Origin: Lysinibacillus agricola
Lineage (GTDB): Bacteria; Bacillota; Bacilli; Bacillales_A; Planococcaceae
Length of the DNA: 64,000 bases
Reading direction: 5' to 3'
Assembly: GCF_016638705.1 (NCBI RefSeq)
Contig: NZ_CP067341.1
Coordinates: 1,553,501-1,617,500, forward strand
Positions 1 to 8,663 of this stretch are shown here, piece after piece (position 1 is the stretch's first letter; each line of letters starts with the position of its first letter). Below the pieces are notes generated by a model, which made no database searches, was not told the DNA's origin, and worked only from the letters and a program-made list of their open reading frames with translations. The position numbers and the translations under genes are program-made.

Positions 1-1
1 T

Positions 2-370
2 GAAAAGTCTCAGGAAAAATACAATAATATAGATAAATCTCAGAAAAATAACTTTAAAAAACTAGAATTTATATTAAATATAGATTATTCTGACAATATA
101 GATGATTTAGAAATAAACATACCCCATTCATTTCGTGAGCTATTAGGGGAAGACGTTTATTGGAACGGTTCTAGTTATCAAGATAAAGATCCAGAAAAAA
201 ATAAGATAGAATATAAAGACGAAATCATTATAAATTATAAGCAGCTTGAAAATAAGGATATCAAAGATTTATTGAGTAAAGGAACGATCACAATAACATG
301 GAAATTAGACGGAAAGAAGAAAATAAAAACATTTAATATTGGAGAAACCATTACATTTTCCAAGGCATAG
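2..370 (+). CDS. C-terminal fragment of an unrecognised protein, cut by the left edge
   Basis: An open frame runs from base 2 to the TAG at 368-370, about 122 codons with no start inside the window. The residues are rich in Lys, Asn, Asp and Glu, and the last third alternates hydrophobic and charged residues as in beta strands (TITITWKLDG). It looks like the tail of a soluble or exported protein, but I recognise no family. The only support is the uninterrupted frame and the clear terminator about 150 bases downstream. Confidence 0.55.
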   Translation, partial: EKSQEKYNNIDKSQKNNFKKLEFILNIDYSDNIDDLEINIPHSFRELLGEDVYWNGSSYQDKDPEKNKIEYKDEIIINYKQLENKDIKDLLSKGTITITWKLDGKKKIKTFNIGETITFSKA

Positions 371-404
371 AGTGTAGGTGATTGTATTAAAAACCTTGGG
401 GAAT

Positions 405-428
405 TGAACTGCCCCGTAAAAGTTAGAC
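405..428. mobile_element. Possible relic of an IS3-family terminal inverted repeat
   Basis: The sequence reads TGAACT, then GCCCCGTAAA and AGTTAGAC. From memory this resembles the tips of IS3/IS150-group elements (TGAACTGC...CCC...AAAAGTTAGAC). No transposase and no partner end are seen nearby, so it would be a solo end left after deletion. A chance match is possible. Confidence 0.3.
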
Positions 429-518
429 GTTTATTTGACTAATTTAAAGAGCATACTATTTACTGTATAAAGTAAAGACGAAAGATTAACTTTAATCCAT
501 TATTTCATGAAATTCAAT

Positions 519-562
519 AGCCATTGTTTTGAAAAAGGTAGATCAAAACAATGGCTTTATTT
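519..562 (+). terminator. Rho-independent terminator
   Basis: Perfect 14-bp arms (519-532 and 543-556, AGCCATTGTTTTGA and its complement) enclose a 10-base loop and are followed by TTATTTAATTTT. It is placed to end the fragment finishing at 370. Apart from this and the possible IS relic, bases 371-670 hold nothing I recognise. Confidence 0.8.
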
Positions 563-670
563 AATTTTAAAAGTTTTTTAAGGAATTTTAATATAACCAT
601 CACTGAAAAGACAAAAGAGGCTTTCTTAAATAAAAGCAAGCCTGTATGGCCTAAGAGTTTTTATTACTAT

Positions 671-1444
671 TTAATCCTTTTGTTCAAAAATAGCATTAAA
701 TTTATTAGTAATAACATTTAAATTTTGTTCTTTTGATTTAGTTTCCGAATTATTAGTTTGTTCTAATATTAAATCTTCTGTTTTAGGAAAATGAGTAATA
801 AAATTCAATAAATCAGTATTTTTACTAATATCAGATTTGAAATCTAATAGTTTACCAATTCCTAATTTTGATCTTAACTGTGTAAAGTTACTTGAAACCA
901 CCATTTTAGTATATAAATCTTCGAAATGCTTCGCATATATTCGAGTATTATTTAATTCTTTTTTTAAATTTTCGTTTTCAGCCTCATATTTCTTTAATAA
1001 TCGATTTTCCTCTTTAAATTGTTGTAACTCTTCATAAAGTTCGTATAATGTTATTTCAAATATTAATAATTCGTTTTTTAAAACATTTTTCTCTTCCCAA
1101 TATTGTTCTATACAATCTTCAATGTTGGGTAAATATATGTCCTCGTTAGCATTTAATTCTATACTTCTTATTAAGGGGCGATTGAGCTTTGCAATCGTTT
1201 CTGTCATTCTTCTACTCCAAGTCATTCTACCAATACCTGTTTCTTTTTCTAGTATAGATGGATTAATTTCTTTACCTCCTAGCTTGTGTTTGACTTGTAG
1301 TGCTAATTGTTTTAATTTGTCATCTGAGAATTTTTGTTTTTTGTTTTCTTTGTGTTTTTTCTCTATTGATTGATCATCGAAAATAATAAAGTCAATCCAA
1401 ACTTTTGTAACGATAAATTTGAAATTGTTTTTTTTTGAATAAAA
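671..1444 (-). pseudogene. Startless helix-turn-helix/coiled-coil protein, possibly transposon-linked
   Basis: The frame is open from the stop complement at 1445-1447 down to 671, but the first ATG is at 1225, inside what reads as an ordered domain. In-frame residues before it include INPSILEKETGIGR running straight into MTWSRRMTETIAKL, a helix-turn-helix-like stretch. No in-frame ATG, GTG or TTG lies between 1444 and 1226. Starting at 1225 gives 184 aa with a long coiled coil around residues 45-105 (repeated E/K/L heptads). The arrangement of a small DNA-binding head plus a coiled coil recalls accessory proteins of Tn554-like transposons (TnpC/DUF6262) or KfrA-type proteins, but I cannot confirm the family. 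Probably a gene that lost its 5' end. A real protein starting at 1225 is the alternative. Confidence 0.45.
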
Positions 1445-1632
1445 TTACATTATCATTAACCAAAATGATCACTTCCTTAATAATGTTTATTGGATTTAAG
1501 TAATCATAAACAATTGTATGAGCTAAATCAATATAAAGTCTAAATTTTCCGATAAGTTTAATTTTATAAACGGATTAAAGATCTATACTTAATTATTTTG
1601 TGTGCATTTTAATTATGTGCAATTATATATAG

Positions 1633-2001
1633 ATATCCATTTATAAAAGTAACAATCTAAGAAATGGTACAGATAGAGAGGATAAAAGTGGCGGTTCAGC
1701 AACACCACGTACGACTAATAGTAATACTAGCGAAAGTAAAAATACGAAATCAAATGGAATCACGACGAATGGCTCTCAAAATACGCCTGGTACTACATCA
1801 GGTAGCTCAAATAGCTCAAATAGCTCAAATTCAAGTACGAGTGGTTCCAATTCCTATTCGAGTGGTCAGCGTTCATACTCAAATAGTTCAGGTTCATCGA
1901 CAAACAGTTCTAATTCTTATTCAAATAACTCATCATCAAGCACGGGGAAATCAGGCTTTGGCTCAGGTGGTGCCTCTCGTGGTGGCTCTTCATCTTCTTA
2001 A
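1633..2001 (+). pseudogene. Ser/Gly/Asn-rich C-terminal tail, 5'-truncated
   Basis: The frame opens after a TAG at 1630-1632 and has no ATG, GTG or TTG before a strongly biased tail. From about 1690 it is almost only Ser, Asn, Gly and Thr (repeated SSN units near 1804-1835) and it ends GFGSGGASRGGSSSS before TAA. The bias shows that this frame, not the Arg/Val/Ile-rich overlapping frame, was the coding one. The tail ends 24 bases before the ATP-grasp gene, so it was probably the upstream partner in that operon. In enterobacteria a DUF1190 protein with a low-complexity tail sits beside the homologous ligase, but I cannot identify this family from the tail alone. Confidence 0.45.
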
Positions 2002-2025
2002 TTGATTTGAAAAGGAGAAATCAAC

Positions 2026-3281
2026 ATGGACAATCATTTTCAGCAACGTCAAGCTTTTTATTCTCAATTTCCTGATTTCTTCCCTGACTTTGAGGACCTA
2101 GAATACGCCTTATACGACGTGCTAGATTTACCTAAAGAGAAAATCGATGAAATCAACTATGCATCTACTATACTTTGGAAAATATTTTTGAAGGTTGGTA
2201 AACAATTTAAACATCTATCGGAAGAGCAACTTTTAGCACTGGGCATTCGTTCTGAGATGCTGCCTTATATCGAATTAGATTATTTACAACAACAATCGGT
2301 ACTTGCTCGCTTCGATTTTATTTGCACAGAGGACGGGCAAATAAAATGTCTTGAATTAAATGGTGAAACGCCATTTCTTGTGAAACTTTTGAGATAAACG
2401 AAGTGCTTTGTCAGCATTTAGGATTTGATAGTCCGAATGATGTTTCGGCATTACATAAAACCTTGTCTGGTGCACTCTTTGCGGCTATGCATTATTTAAA
2501 TGATTTGAAAAAACCTAAGATCGTCATTTCAGGGAAAACGGCTGCGGAAGATTATGAGGAATATTGTCAGGTACAGTTTTTAAAGAAATGTATACCTTTT
2601 GATGTGGAATATGTGCCTATACATGAGCTAATAATTTTTTCTAGTGACAGTGGTAACATAGCTCGAGGCCTTTATACGCCTGCAATGGAGAAAATTGATA
2701 TTTTATATCGTCCTGCACACCCGGTGGAATTTTTAATGGATGATGTGTCTTCCGATGGTGATCGAATTGGTCTGTATTTACTAGAACTTGTAAAAGATGG
2801 ACAGCTTGCTATTATCAACGCACCAGCTGCATATGTACTGCAATCGAAAATTTTATTATGGCTGATTTTGGAACGAAAAAATGATCTACTTCTTTTTAAT
2901 GCAGAGGAACGAGCTGCCATTCAAAAATATATGTTGCCAACGTATATTTCGGCAGAGCCATTTGTTCAGGAAAATTTGCCGTTTGTAAAGAAACCTGTCT
3001 ATTCACGTGAAGGGAATACTGTAGAAATTTATGCAGGGGATGGTACGAAAACTAATGCTTCTGCATATACCCACTATGATGATAATCTGTTTATTTATCA
3101 GCAGTATGTGGAAATGCCCTCTATAACGATAAAGCTAAAGGATGGATTACAGACAAAAAAATGGTTAATCGGCTCATTTATAGCTGATAATCGTGCATGT
3201 GGTTTATCTTGTAGAGTAGGCAATCAAATTACAGAATGGGATTCTCACTGGTTAGCTGTAGGATATAGGGAAGAAACCTAA
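2026..3281 (+). pseudogene. Glutathionylspermidine-synthase-like ATP-grasp ligase, frameshifted
   Basis: The ATG at 2026 follows an AAAGGAGAAATCAAC ribosome site. The first 120 codons carry the pre-ATP-grasp region and a typical CLELNGETPF strand. The frame then ends in TAA at 2395-2397, while the adjacent frame continues without loss of homology as TFEINEVLCQHLGF to 3281. Reading GTGAAACTTTTGAG as GTGAAAGAAACTTTTGAG restores one frame, so loss of one GAAA unit from a GAAA-GAAA tandem (4 bp) explains the break. The rejoined product would be about 417 aa, near the usual size of the YgiC/YjfC acid-amine ligase family, whose members join a peptide-like acid to an amine using ATP. It is preceded by the truncated Ser-rich gene. 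Both parts appear inactive as they stand. Confidence 0.75.
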
Positions 3282-3348
3282 AGCAGTTTCCCCTGGGCGT
3301 AATCGTAGCTGAAGATTCGCTTTTGCCACAATAACCATTACTGAAGAT

Positions 3349-3388
3349 AAAAATCGGCGAGGCTTTCTATCAAGTTTCGCCGATTTTT
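3349..3388. terminator. Bidirectional terminator
   Basis: Arms AAAAATCGGCGA (3349-3360) and TCGCCGATTTTT (3377-3388) are perfect complements around a 16-base loop, with A-run and T-run on the outer sides. It lies between the convergent ATP-grasp gene and ybaK-like gene and can serve both. Confidence 0.8.
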
Positions 3389-3394
3389 GATCTG

Positions 3395-3868
3395 TTACTC
3401 GTTCCAGCCTTTGCAGACATCAATCCATTCCTGATAGGGTGTATAGGTTTCTAGTTCAGAAATAGTAAGCTCAATGGCGGAATTACTGCTACCACATGCA
3501 GGGAATACTGTTGTGAAGCGTTTGAGTGATTCATCTAAATAAATAGCAACGCCTTCATTCACGCCGAAAGGACAAACACCACCTACCTCGTGCCCGATTT
3601 TTTCGAGTACTTCATCTTTCCCAAGCATCTTTGCCTTTGTATCAAAGACAGCTTTATATTTTGCATTGTCGACTTTGGCATCACCTGCCGCAACAATTAA
3701 TATCGCTCCATCGTTTACGAGAAATGATAAGGATTTCGCAATGCGTTCAGGTTCGCATCCGAGTGCCTGTGCTGCTAGTTCAACAGTCGCTGAGCTTTCA
3801 TTTAGCTCCTGTATTTTATGTTCCACATTCCATTGTGCTAAATGTTTACGTACCTTTTCAATTGCCAT
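3395..3868 (-). CDS. YbaK/ProX-type aminoacyl-tRNA trans-editing deacylase
   Basis: 157 aa, a single YbaK/aminoacyl-tRNA-synthetase-associated domain. Visible family marks are Lys45 in IAKSLSF, GGVCPFG at residues 96-102 and FPACGSSN at 122-129. Relatives are free-standing editing enzymes that hydrolyse mischarged tRNA such as Cys-tRNA(Pro) or Ala-tRNA(Pro) in the cytoplasm; the exact substrate cannot be told here. The ATG at 3868 has a strong AAGGAGGTATTACAT site. It is monocistronic, ending in the shared terminator at 3349-3388 and transcribed away from the riboswitch to its right. Confidence 0.85.
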   Translation of the reverse strand: MAIEKVRKHLAQWNVEHKIQELNESSATVELAAQALGCEPERIAKSLSFLVNDGAILIVAAGDAKVDNAKYKAVFDTKAKMLGKDEVLEKIGHEVGGVCPFGVNEGVAIYLDESLKRFTTVFPACGSSNSAIELTISELETYTPYQEWIDVCKGWNE

Positions 3869-4013
3869 ATGTAATACCTCCTTACAATACTACGTTTTAT
3901 TCTAACATAATCTTCTGAATATATCGGTATTTATCTTTCTGATTAATCTTGGCTCTGTACGAGTAGAAAATGACTGAATAGTTTGCTATACTAGTAGCAC
4001 AATCATATATGAT

Positions 4014-4112
4014 AGTTTTCTAGGGTTCCGTAGCAAATGCTAGTCTGGTCCGAGAGAAAACCACAAATTGATTTTGTGACACGGAAGGATAAAAGCCTGG
4101 GAGATACTGTTT
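4014..4112 (+). promoter_or_regulatory. Guanidine-I (ykkC) riboswitch aptamer
   Basis: The conserved ykkC-class blocks are present in order: CTAGGGTTCCG (4020-4030), TGGTCCGAGAGAAAACC (4046-4062), ACACGG (4079-4084) and GGATAAAAGCCTGGGAGA (4087-4104). This RNA class binds guanidinium and turns on export or degradation genes. Here it precedes a YkkC/YkkD-type SMR pair, its classic client, so function is well supported. Confidence 0.93.
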
Positions 4113-4139
4113 ACAGCAGTGTTCCTTAGGCTTTTTTTA
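4093..4139 (+). terminator. Riboswitch-controlled intrinsic terminator
   Basis: AAGCCT in the 3' part of the aptamer (4094-4099) can pair with AGGCTT (4127-4132), enclosing a small ACTGTTTACAGT hairpin and followed by a seven-T run. Because the 5' arm overlaps the aptamer, ligand binding should prevent this terminator, as in other guanidine-I switches. Confidence 0.85.
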
Positions 4140-4274
4140 TTGGGCTAAAATGATGGCTGAGGGAAGGAAGTTACAGGAACAGCTCAATTTGGAGTTAGAC
4201 AGAATAATTTGCTCCGTTTTGCAGGAGAACCTCCCAGGTTTAGTGGGGAGCCCCCTCCGCTTGGGGTAAGAAGC

Positions 4275-4340
4275 GCTCGGGTAGGTCAGAGAACTGATCG
4301 GGTAGGCCGGAAAACCGCTCAGGTAGGTCAAAGAAGAACT
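4275..4340 (+). repeat. Three imperfect 21-24-bp tandem repeats in the riboswitch leader
   Basis: Units at 4275-4295, 4296-4316 and 4317-4340 share the core TC(G/A)GGTAGG(T/C)C followed by A/G-rich sequence. They lie in the 267 bases between the riboswitch terminator and the first SMR gene, an unusually long leader. Nothing else is recognised in 4140-4406. Confidence 0.7.
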
Positions 4341-4406
4341 CACTCACTTTGCTCAAAGATAACTGCTCAATAATCCGTGTCTAACAATAAAATGGAGGAA
4401 ATCGCA

Positions 4407-4748
4407 ATGAATAAACAATGGTTAAGTGTCGTAATTGCTGCTTTTTTTGAAGTCGGCTGGGTCATAGGTTTAAAGCATGCAGGAAGTGTACTCGAATGGA
4501 TTGGTACCGCTATTGCAATTTTTGTTAGCTTTTATTTACTAATTAAGGCTGGAGAAAACCTACCAGTCGGCACTGTTTATGCAGTATTCGTAGGCTTGGG
4601 AACAGCGGGAACCGTGTGTGCTGATAGTTTGCTGTTTGGAGAGCCATGGAAGCTAGCCAAAATTTTATGTATCTTTGTATTACTTGCGGGGGTAGTGGGC
4701 TTAAAGCTAGTGACAGGGGAGTCTAAAGATCAAGAGGTGAACGGATAA
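4407..4748 (+). CDS. ykkC: SMR guanidinium exporter subunit, YkkC-like
   Basis: 113 aa with four hydrophobic segments, the small multidrug resistance fold. Glu15 in AAFFEVGWV is the conserved membrane carboxylate that binds substrate and protons. The C-terminal tail is longer and more hydrophilic than in the partner. The ATG at 4407 is chosen over an in-frame GTG at 4377 because GGAGG at 4394-4398 sits 8 bases before it. The gene follows a guanidine-I riboswitch and overlaps the next gene by one base (TAATG), so the pair is translated together and likely forms a heterodimeric guanidinium/proton antiporter in the membrane, as reported for riboswitch-linked SMR pairs. Confidence 0.9.
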   Translation: MNKQWLSVVIAAFFEVGWVIGLKHAGSVLEWIGTAIAIFVSFYLLIKAGENLPVGTVYAVFVGLGTAGTVCADSLLFGEPWKLAKILCIFVLLAGVVGLKLVTGESKDQEVNG

Positions 4749-5062
4749 TGGCATGGGTTGCATTAGTAGTTGCAGGGCTATGTGAGATGATGGGTGTTTA
4801 TATGATTAGTAAATATAATGATGCTAAGAGTACTAAAAATTTAGTGTTATTGATTGTTGCATTTACCTTAAGCTTTGCTGGCCTTGCATATGCCATGGAA
4901 ACATTACCGATGGGTACAGCGTATGCTATTTGGACAGGAATCGGAGCGGCGGGTGGTGCTTTACTCGGTATGTTGTTTTTCAATGAATCTAAGGACTGGA
5001 GACGTATTGTTTGCATTGGCCTAGTTTTTAGGGCAGCGATATTTTTGAAATTATTATCTTAA
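4748..5062 (+). CDS. ykkD: SMR guanidinium exporter subunit, YkkD-like
   Basis: 104 aa, four membrane segments, with the conserved Glu13 in VVAGLCEMMG and the helix-3 sequence METLPMGTAYAIWTGIGAAG typical of SMR proteins. It starts on the last base of the upstream stop codon, so it is translationally coupled to the ykkC-like gene. The last helix carries an Arg (residue about 95, VFRAAIFLK) where relatives usually have a small or hydrophobic residue; this could affect packing or be neutral. The likely role is the second half of a guanidinium exporter controlled by the riboswitch at 4014. Confidence 0.9.
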   Translation: MAWVALVVAGLCEMMGVYMISKYNDAKSTKNLVLLIVAFTLSFAGLAYAMETLPMGTAYAIWTGIGAAGGALLGMLFFNESKDWRRIVCIGLVFRAAIFLKLLS

Positions 5063-5427
5063 TTAATCAATCAATAAAAAATTTATTCAATCTTAAATAG
5101 TCATCTGGCATCGATCTAATCATTGCGGGGTGACTATTTTGATTATCATACATAACGATGATAAAGAGCTCTTTGTTCATATTAAAATCGCTGTTGCTTT
5201 AAAAGATATAAATTTAATATTCAAATATTATGCATAATTTGTTAAAATAAGGATATGCGTAGTTAGTCATTAGGAGATTTTAAAGATTATTATTTGGAAA
5301 CATAAATAAGTAAATGTAGATTATTCGTATTCTTTACTAAAAAATCATTGAGGCGTTGTTATTTTATAGAGGAAATTGTAATTACGGATAGTAGTCAGAC
5401 TGTTTTTCAGTAAGAAGTGAAGAACCT
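5063..5427. other. Intergenic stretch without a recognised gene
   Basis: AT-rich, no terminator directly after the SMR pair, and no ORF with a convincing ribosome site. A 35-codon open stretch from a GTG near 5130 is not supported by anything else. Confidence 0.6.
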
Positions 5428-5462
5428 AAAAAAGACAGACAACCATTCGTTAGTTGTCCGTC
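5428..5462 (-). terminator. Terminator of the opuA operon
   Basis: Read on the minus strand, GACGGACAAC (5462-5453) pairs with GTTGTCTGTC (5443-5434) and is followed by six T residues. It begins 12 bases after the opuAC stop codon. Confidence 0.85.
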
Positions 5463-5474
5463 AATTTTTGAAAG

Positions 5475-6350
5475 TTATTTTTTTACATCCTTTGTCCATT
5501 CAGCAACTTTGTCTGAATTAGCTTCTACCCAATCTTTAGCAGCATCTTTTGGATCCTTGCCATCCATAACTTCTAGCATAATAGTCTCTAAATCGTCTGC
5601 TGTCCAGTGGAAGTTATCAAGTACAGAATAAACATCTGGTTGATCTTCTTTTAAACCTTTACGAACGAAAGTGTTAATCGTTTCTTCGCCGCCATAAACA
5701 GCTTTTGGATCTTCTAAATATTTAAGATCATATTTTGCGAATTTCCAGTGTGGAGACCAGCCTGTCACGATAATTTCTTCTTTATCTTTAATCGCTTTAG
5801 CAAGAGCAGTTGTCATTGCACCAGATGAAGAAGTTAATAGATTCCAATCAGCTAAGTTATCATATTCATCTAATGCTTTTTCTGTAGCAGCTGTAATTCC
5901 AGCTCCAGGCTCGATACCTGTAATTGTATGATCTGCTTGATTTTTTAAATCCTCAATCGAATTAACGTCCATATAGCTTGGTACTACTAAACCTATTTTG
6001 GCGCCAGTAAGGTTTTCACCTAGCTCATCAAGATTATCCTTATATTTTTCATACTGTGAGGCATGTGTATGTGGTAACCATGCAGCAACCATACCATCTG
6101 CTTCTCCTTTTGAAACAGCCTCCCACATAATTGCATTATCGAGTGGTGTTAATGTTACATTGTAGCCTAAATCCTCTAGCACCTGTCCAACGACATGAGT
6201 TGAAGCAATTTCTGTATCCCATTCAACGTAGGCTAGATTGACGTCCTTTGAGTCACCCTTGCTTTTATTTGAATCATCGCCACTACATGCAGCTAGCAAA
6301 AAGCCGAGACCTAAAGCCATCCCTAATTTAGATAATGTTTTCAGTTTCAT
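5475..6350 (-). CDS. opuAC: Glycine betaine/proline betaine ABC transporter, substrate-binding lipoprotein
   Basis: 291 aa, close to Bacillus OpuAC. Residues 1-21 form a lipoprotein signal with lipobox LAAC; Cys22 is the lipid anchor, so the protein is tethered outside the membrane. The body is an OpuAC-type binding domain with tryptophans (VEWDTE, WEAVSKG, GWSPHWKF) of the kind that build the aromatic cage for quaternary ammonium compounds. It is third in opuAA-opuAB-opuAC, about 105 bases after opuAB, so it may get extra messages by processing or a weak internal signal. The ligand (betaine, choline, carnitine) is inferred from the family. Confidence 0.9.
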   Translation of the reverse strand: MKLKTLSKLGMALGLGFLLAACSGDDSNKSKGDSKDVNLAYVEWDTEIASTHVVGQVLEDLGYNVTLTPLDNAIMWEAVSKGEADGMVAAWLPHTHASQYEKYKDNLDELGENLTGAKIGLVVPSYMDVNSIEDLKNQADHTITGIEPGAGITAATEKALDEYDNLADWNLLTSSSGAMTTALAKAIKDKEEIIVTGWSPHWKFAKYDLKYLEDPKAVYGGEETINTFVRKGLKEDQPDVYSVLDNFHWTADDLETIMLEVMDGKDPKDAAKDWVEANSDKVAEWTKDVKK

Positions 6351-6455
6351 CGAATCTTCCTTTCTTATTGTAAAAAATTATTATCAAACTACAAAATGCA
6401 AATCTCAGCAGTGAAAGTGAAGAGCTAATACTTTCGCTAAAAATTGCCTCTTTTT

Positions 6456-7310
6456 CTAAACGGCTTTCTTCTTATTAAAGCTTTGCGTTAAGCGGTCTAT
6501 AACAATGGCGAAAATTACGAGACCTAAACCTGCAACAAAGCCATTCCCAACCTGTGTACGTTGTAGTGCCGTTAATACTTCACGTCCTAGACCAGGTGCA
6601 CCAATCATTGAGGCAGTTACAACCATTGAAAGTGATAGCATAACAGTTTGGTTAATCCCTGCCATTATAGTTGATTTGGCAAGAGGGATTTCTACTTTAA
6701 ATAGTTTTTGCCTTGAGGTACTACCATATGAATCCGCAGCTTCCACTAATTCTTTTGGTACTTGGCGAATTCCTAGGTTCGTCATTCGTACAGTTGGTGG
6801 TAGGGCGAAAATAACGGATGCAAATACGCCAGGTACAATCCCAATACCAAAGAAGGCAACGGCAGGAATCAAGTACACGAAGCCAGGCATTGTTTGCATG
6901 AAATCGAGTATCGGCTTAATTATATTTTCTGCTACAGTTGACTTAGACATTAGAATGCCAAGTGGAATACCTAAAATGATTGAGATGATACTTGAAAAGA
7001 GCACAAGTGTAGTTGTTTCCATCAGGTGTGTCCATAAGCCTTGATTATAGATAAATAACAAACCAATTAATGAAAACGTTGCGAGCCCAAATTTTCTGCC
7101 GGTAACGAAAAAGGCAAAAATGACAACAAGTAAAATAAGAATAATAGCAGGTACGCTAACTAATAAATCAGTGACCTGATTCATGAGTAGTTTTCCATTT
7201 TTTTGAATCAAGTTAAAAAACACTGAAAAATTACTCGTCAACCAGTCCATAACTGATTCTACCCACGGTCCCAGTGGTATAGCTGGGATATTGTCTAAAA
7301 AATTATTCAT
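6456..7310 (-). CDS. opuAB: Glycine betaine ABC transporter permease
   Basis: 284 aa from the ATG at 7310, preceded by GAGGAGG and overlapping the 3' end of opuAA by 8 bases; a longer frame back to 7388 has no ribosome site. Several membrane segments run from about residue 45 onward, and the cytoplasmic EAA loop that docks on the ATPase is visible ([20 protein letters not shown]). Size and order match OpuAB. It forms the membrane channel of an osmoprotectant importer with OpuAA and OpuAC. Confidence 0.92.
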   Translation of the reverse strand: MNNFLDNIPAIPLGPWVESVMDWLTSNFSVFFNLIQKNGKLLMNQVTDLLVSVPAIILILLVVIFAFFVTGRKFGLATFSLIGLLFIYNQGLWTHLMETTTLVLFSSIISIILGIPLGILMSKSTVAENIIKPILDFMQTMPGFVYLIPAVAFFGIGIVPGVFASVIFALPPTVRMTNLGIRQVPKELVEAADSYGSTSRQKLFKVEIPLAKSTIMAGINQTVMLSLSMVVTASMIGAPGLGREVLTALQRTQVGNGFVAGLGLVIFAIVIDRLTQSFNKKKAV

Positions 7311-8502
7311 GTGCAGCTGCCTCCTCATCGCTAGTTGAAAGTGCTTCGATGACAACGCCCCGGATGAGAACACCAAGTAAGCGTTCATCTTTTACAACTG
7401 CAATAGGAGTAGGAGAATTATAAATCATACCTAATATATCCTGTAAAAGCATATCTGGTGGAACGGTTAACATATCAGATTGAACAATTGAATGTACCGT
7501 TTGTTCTTGTCTTTTAGCAGCAGCCCGTGCGTCATCAGCAGTAATATAGCCTTTTAAATGTCGATTTTTGTCAACAGCCATTAGTAAACTAACCGTTTCT
7601 TCACGCATTCTTTTAAGTGCTACGGTCGGTCCATCTACATCTACGTTGACATATATAGGCCGAACCATGGCATTTTCAGCTGTTAATACTTTAGAGCGAT
7701 CGACGTCTTCTACGAAGGTTTTAACATAATCATTTGCAGGATTTGTTAAAATTTCTTCTCCAGTACCAATTTGAATGATTGAGCCATCTTTCATAATGGC
7801 GATACGATCACCAATACGTAATGCTTCATTCAAATCGTGGGTGATAAATATAATCGTTTTTTTCAATGTGCTTTGTAAGTCGAGTAATTCATCCTGCATT
7901 TCTTTACGAATTAATGGATCGAGTGCTGAAAAAGCTTCATCCATTAGTAATATTTCAGGATCATTTGCAAGTGCGCGCGCTAATCCAACACGCTGTTGCA
8001 TACCGCCCGATAATTGACTCGGATATTGGTCTTTATAAGCGAGTAAGCCTGCATTTTCGAGAGCCTGCTCCGCTTTTGATTGACGTTCTTCCTTTGAGAT
8101 GCCTCTAATTTCAAGGCCATATTCAGTGTTTTGAAGAAGTGTACGATGGGGGAATAAACCGAAGTTTTGAAAGACCATACTCATTTTGTTTCTTCTTACA
8201 ATACGTAAATTCTCTTTGCCCATTTTAGAAATATTTTCTCCATCGATATAAATATTTCCGCTTGTAGGCTCAATGAGGCGGTTTAAAAGTCGGATAAGTG
8301 TGGACTTCCCACTTCCTGATAATCCCATGATAACGAAGATTTCACCCTCATTTACAGTAAAACTTGCATCGTATACACCAACAGTTGCACCTGTTTCTTT
8401 TAAGATATCAGTCTTGCTTTTTTGTTGCTTGACGAGTTCTAATGCTTGAGGAATATGTTTCCCAAAAACTTTGGAAACATGTTCCACTTTAATTTTTTCC
8501 AA
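7303..8502 (-). CDS. opuAA: Glycine betaine ABC transporter ATPase with CBS domains
   Basis: 399 aa. The TTG at 8502 is preferred: AGGAG lies 8 bases before it, whereas the in-frame GTG at 8511 abuts the ribosome site. Walker [10 protein letters not shown], signature LSGGMQQR and Walker [14 protein letters not shown] are intact, followed by a tandem CBS region over the last 120 residues. In OpuA transporters the CBS pair senses ionic strength and, in some species, binds c-di-AMP. First gene of the operon; a perfect 11-bp inverted repeat lies in its promoter region. Cytoplasmic face of the membrane. Confidence 0.93.
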   Translation of the reverse strand: MEKIKVEHVSKVFGKHIPQALELVKQQKSKTDILKETGATVGVYDASFTVNEGEIFVIMGLSGSGKSTLIRLLNRLIEPTSGNIYIDGENISKMGKENLRIVRRNKMSMVFQNFGLFPHRTLLQNTEYGLEIRGISKEERQSKAEQALENAGLLAYKDQYPSQLSGGMQQRVGLARALANDPEILLMDEAFSALDPLIRKEMQDELLDLQSTLKKTIIFITHDLNEALRIGDRIAIMKDGSIIQIGTGEEILTNPANDYVKTFVEDVDRSKVLTAENAMVRPIYVNVDVDGPTVALKRMREETVSLLMAVDKNRHLKGYITADDARAAAKRQEQTVHSIVQSDMLTVPPDMLLQDILGMIYNSPTPIAVVKDERLLGVLIRGVVIEALSTSDEEAAAHE

Positions 8503-8561
8503 TAGAACCACTCCTTTCGTAGATCTATACTATTTGAGGATAATGATACCCAAAAATAAAC

Positions 8562-8604
8562 AAGTAACAACTTAACACTAACAAAGAGTTGTTACTTTTG
8601 TCAA
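8562..8604 (-). promoter_or_regulatory. opuA promoter region with candidate BusR operator
   Basis: Perfect 11-bp arms AAGTAACAACT (8562-8572) and AGTTGTTACTT (8587-8597) are separated by 14 bases. A TTGACA -35 box on the minus strand (8604-8599) abuts the right arm, so a protein bound to both arms would cover the promoter core. The -10 is poor (TAGTGT at 18-base spacing). The half-sites contain AGTAACA/TGTTACT at 20-base spacing, similar in layout to reported BusR operators (widely spaced inverted half-sites). It lies between the busR-like terminator and opuAA. Confidence 0.6.
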
Positions 8605-8619
8605 ATCGACAAATGAGAA

Positions 8620-8663
8620 AAAATCCGTTTAAACGCTGTTATATCAGCGTTTAAACGGATTTT
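8620..8663. terminator. Terminator of the busR-like gene
   Basis: 19-bp perfect arms (8620-8638 and 8645-8663) with a 6-base loop. On the minus strand the stem is followed by TTTTTTCTC. The regulator's stop codon lies on the outer edge of the hairpin, isolating it from the opuA operon downstream. Confidence 0.88.

Noticed and set aside
1664..2005. Plus-strand ORF of 113 codons rich in Arg, Val, Ile and Gln
   Set aside because: Overlaps the Ser/Gly/Asn-rich frame, whose composition is that of a real low-complexity tail; the Arg/Val pattern is its shifted reading.
4137..4343. Minus-strand ORF of 68 codons in the riboswitch leader
   Set aside because: Crosses the terminator and the tandem repeats, with Ser/Pro/Tyr-rich repeat translation and no ribosome site.
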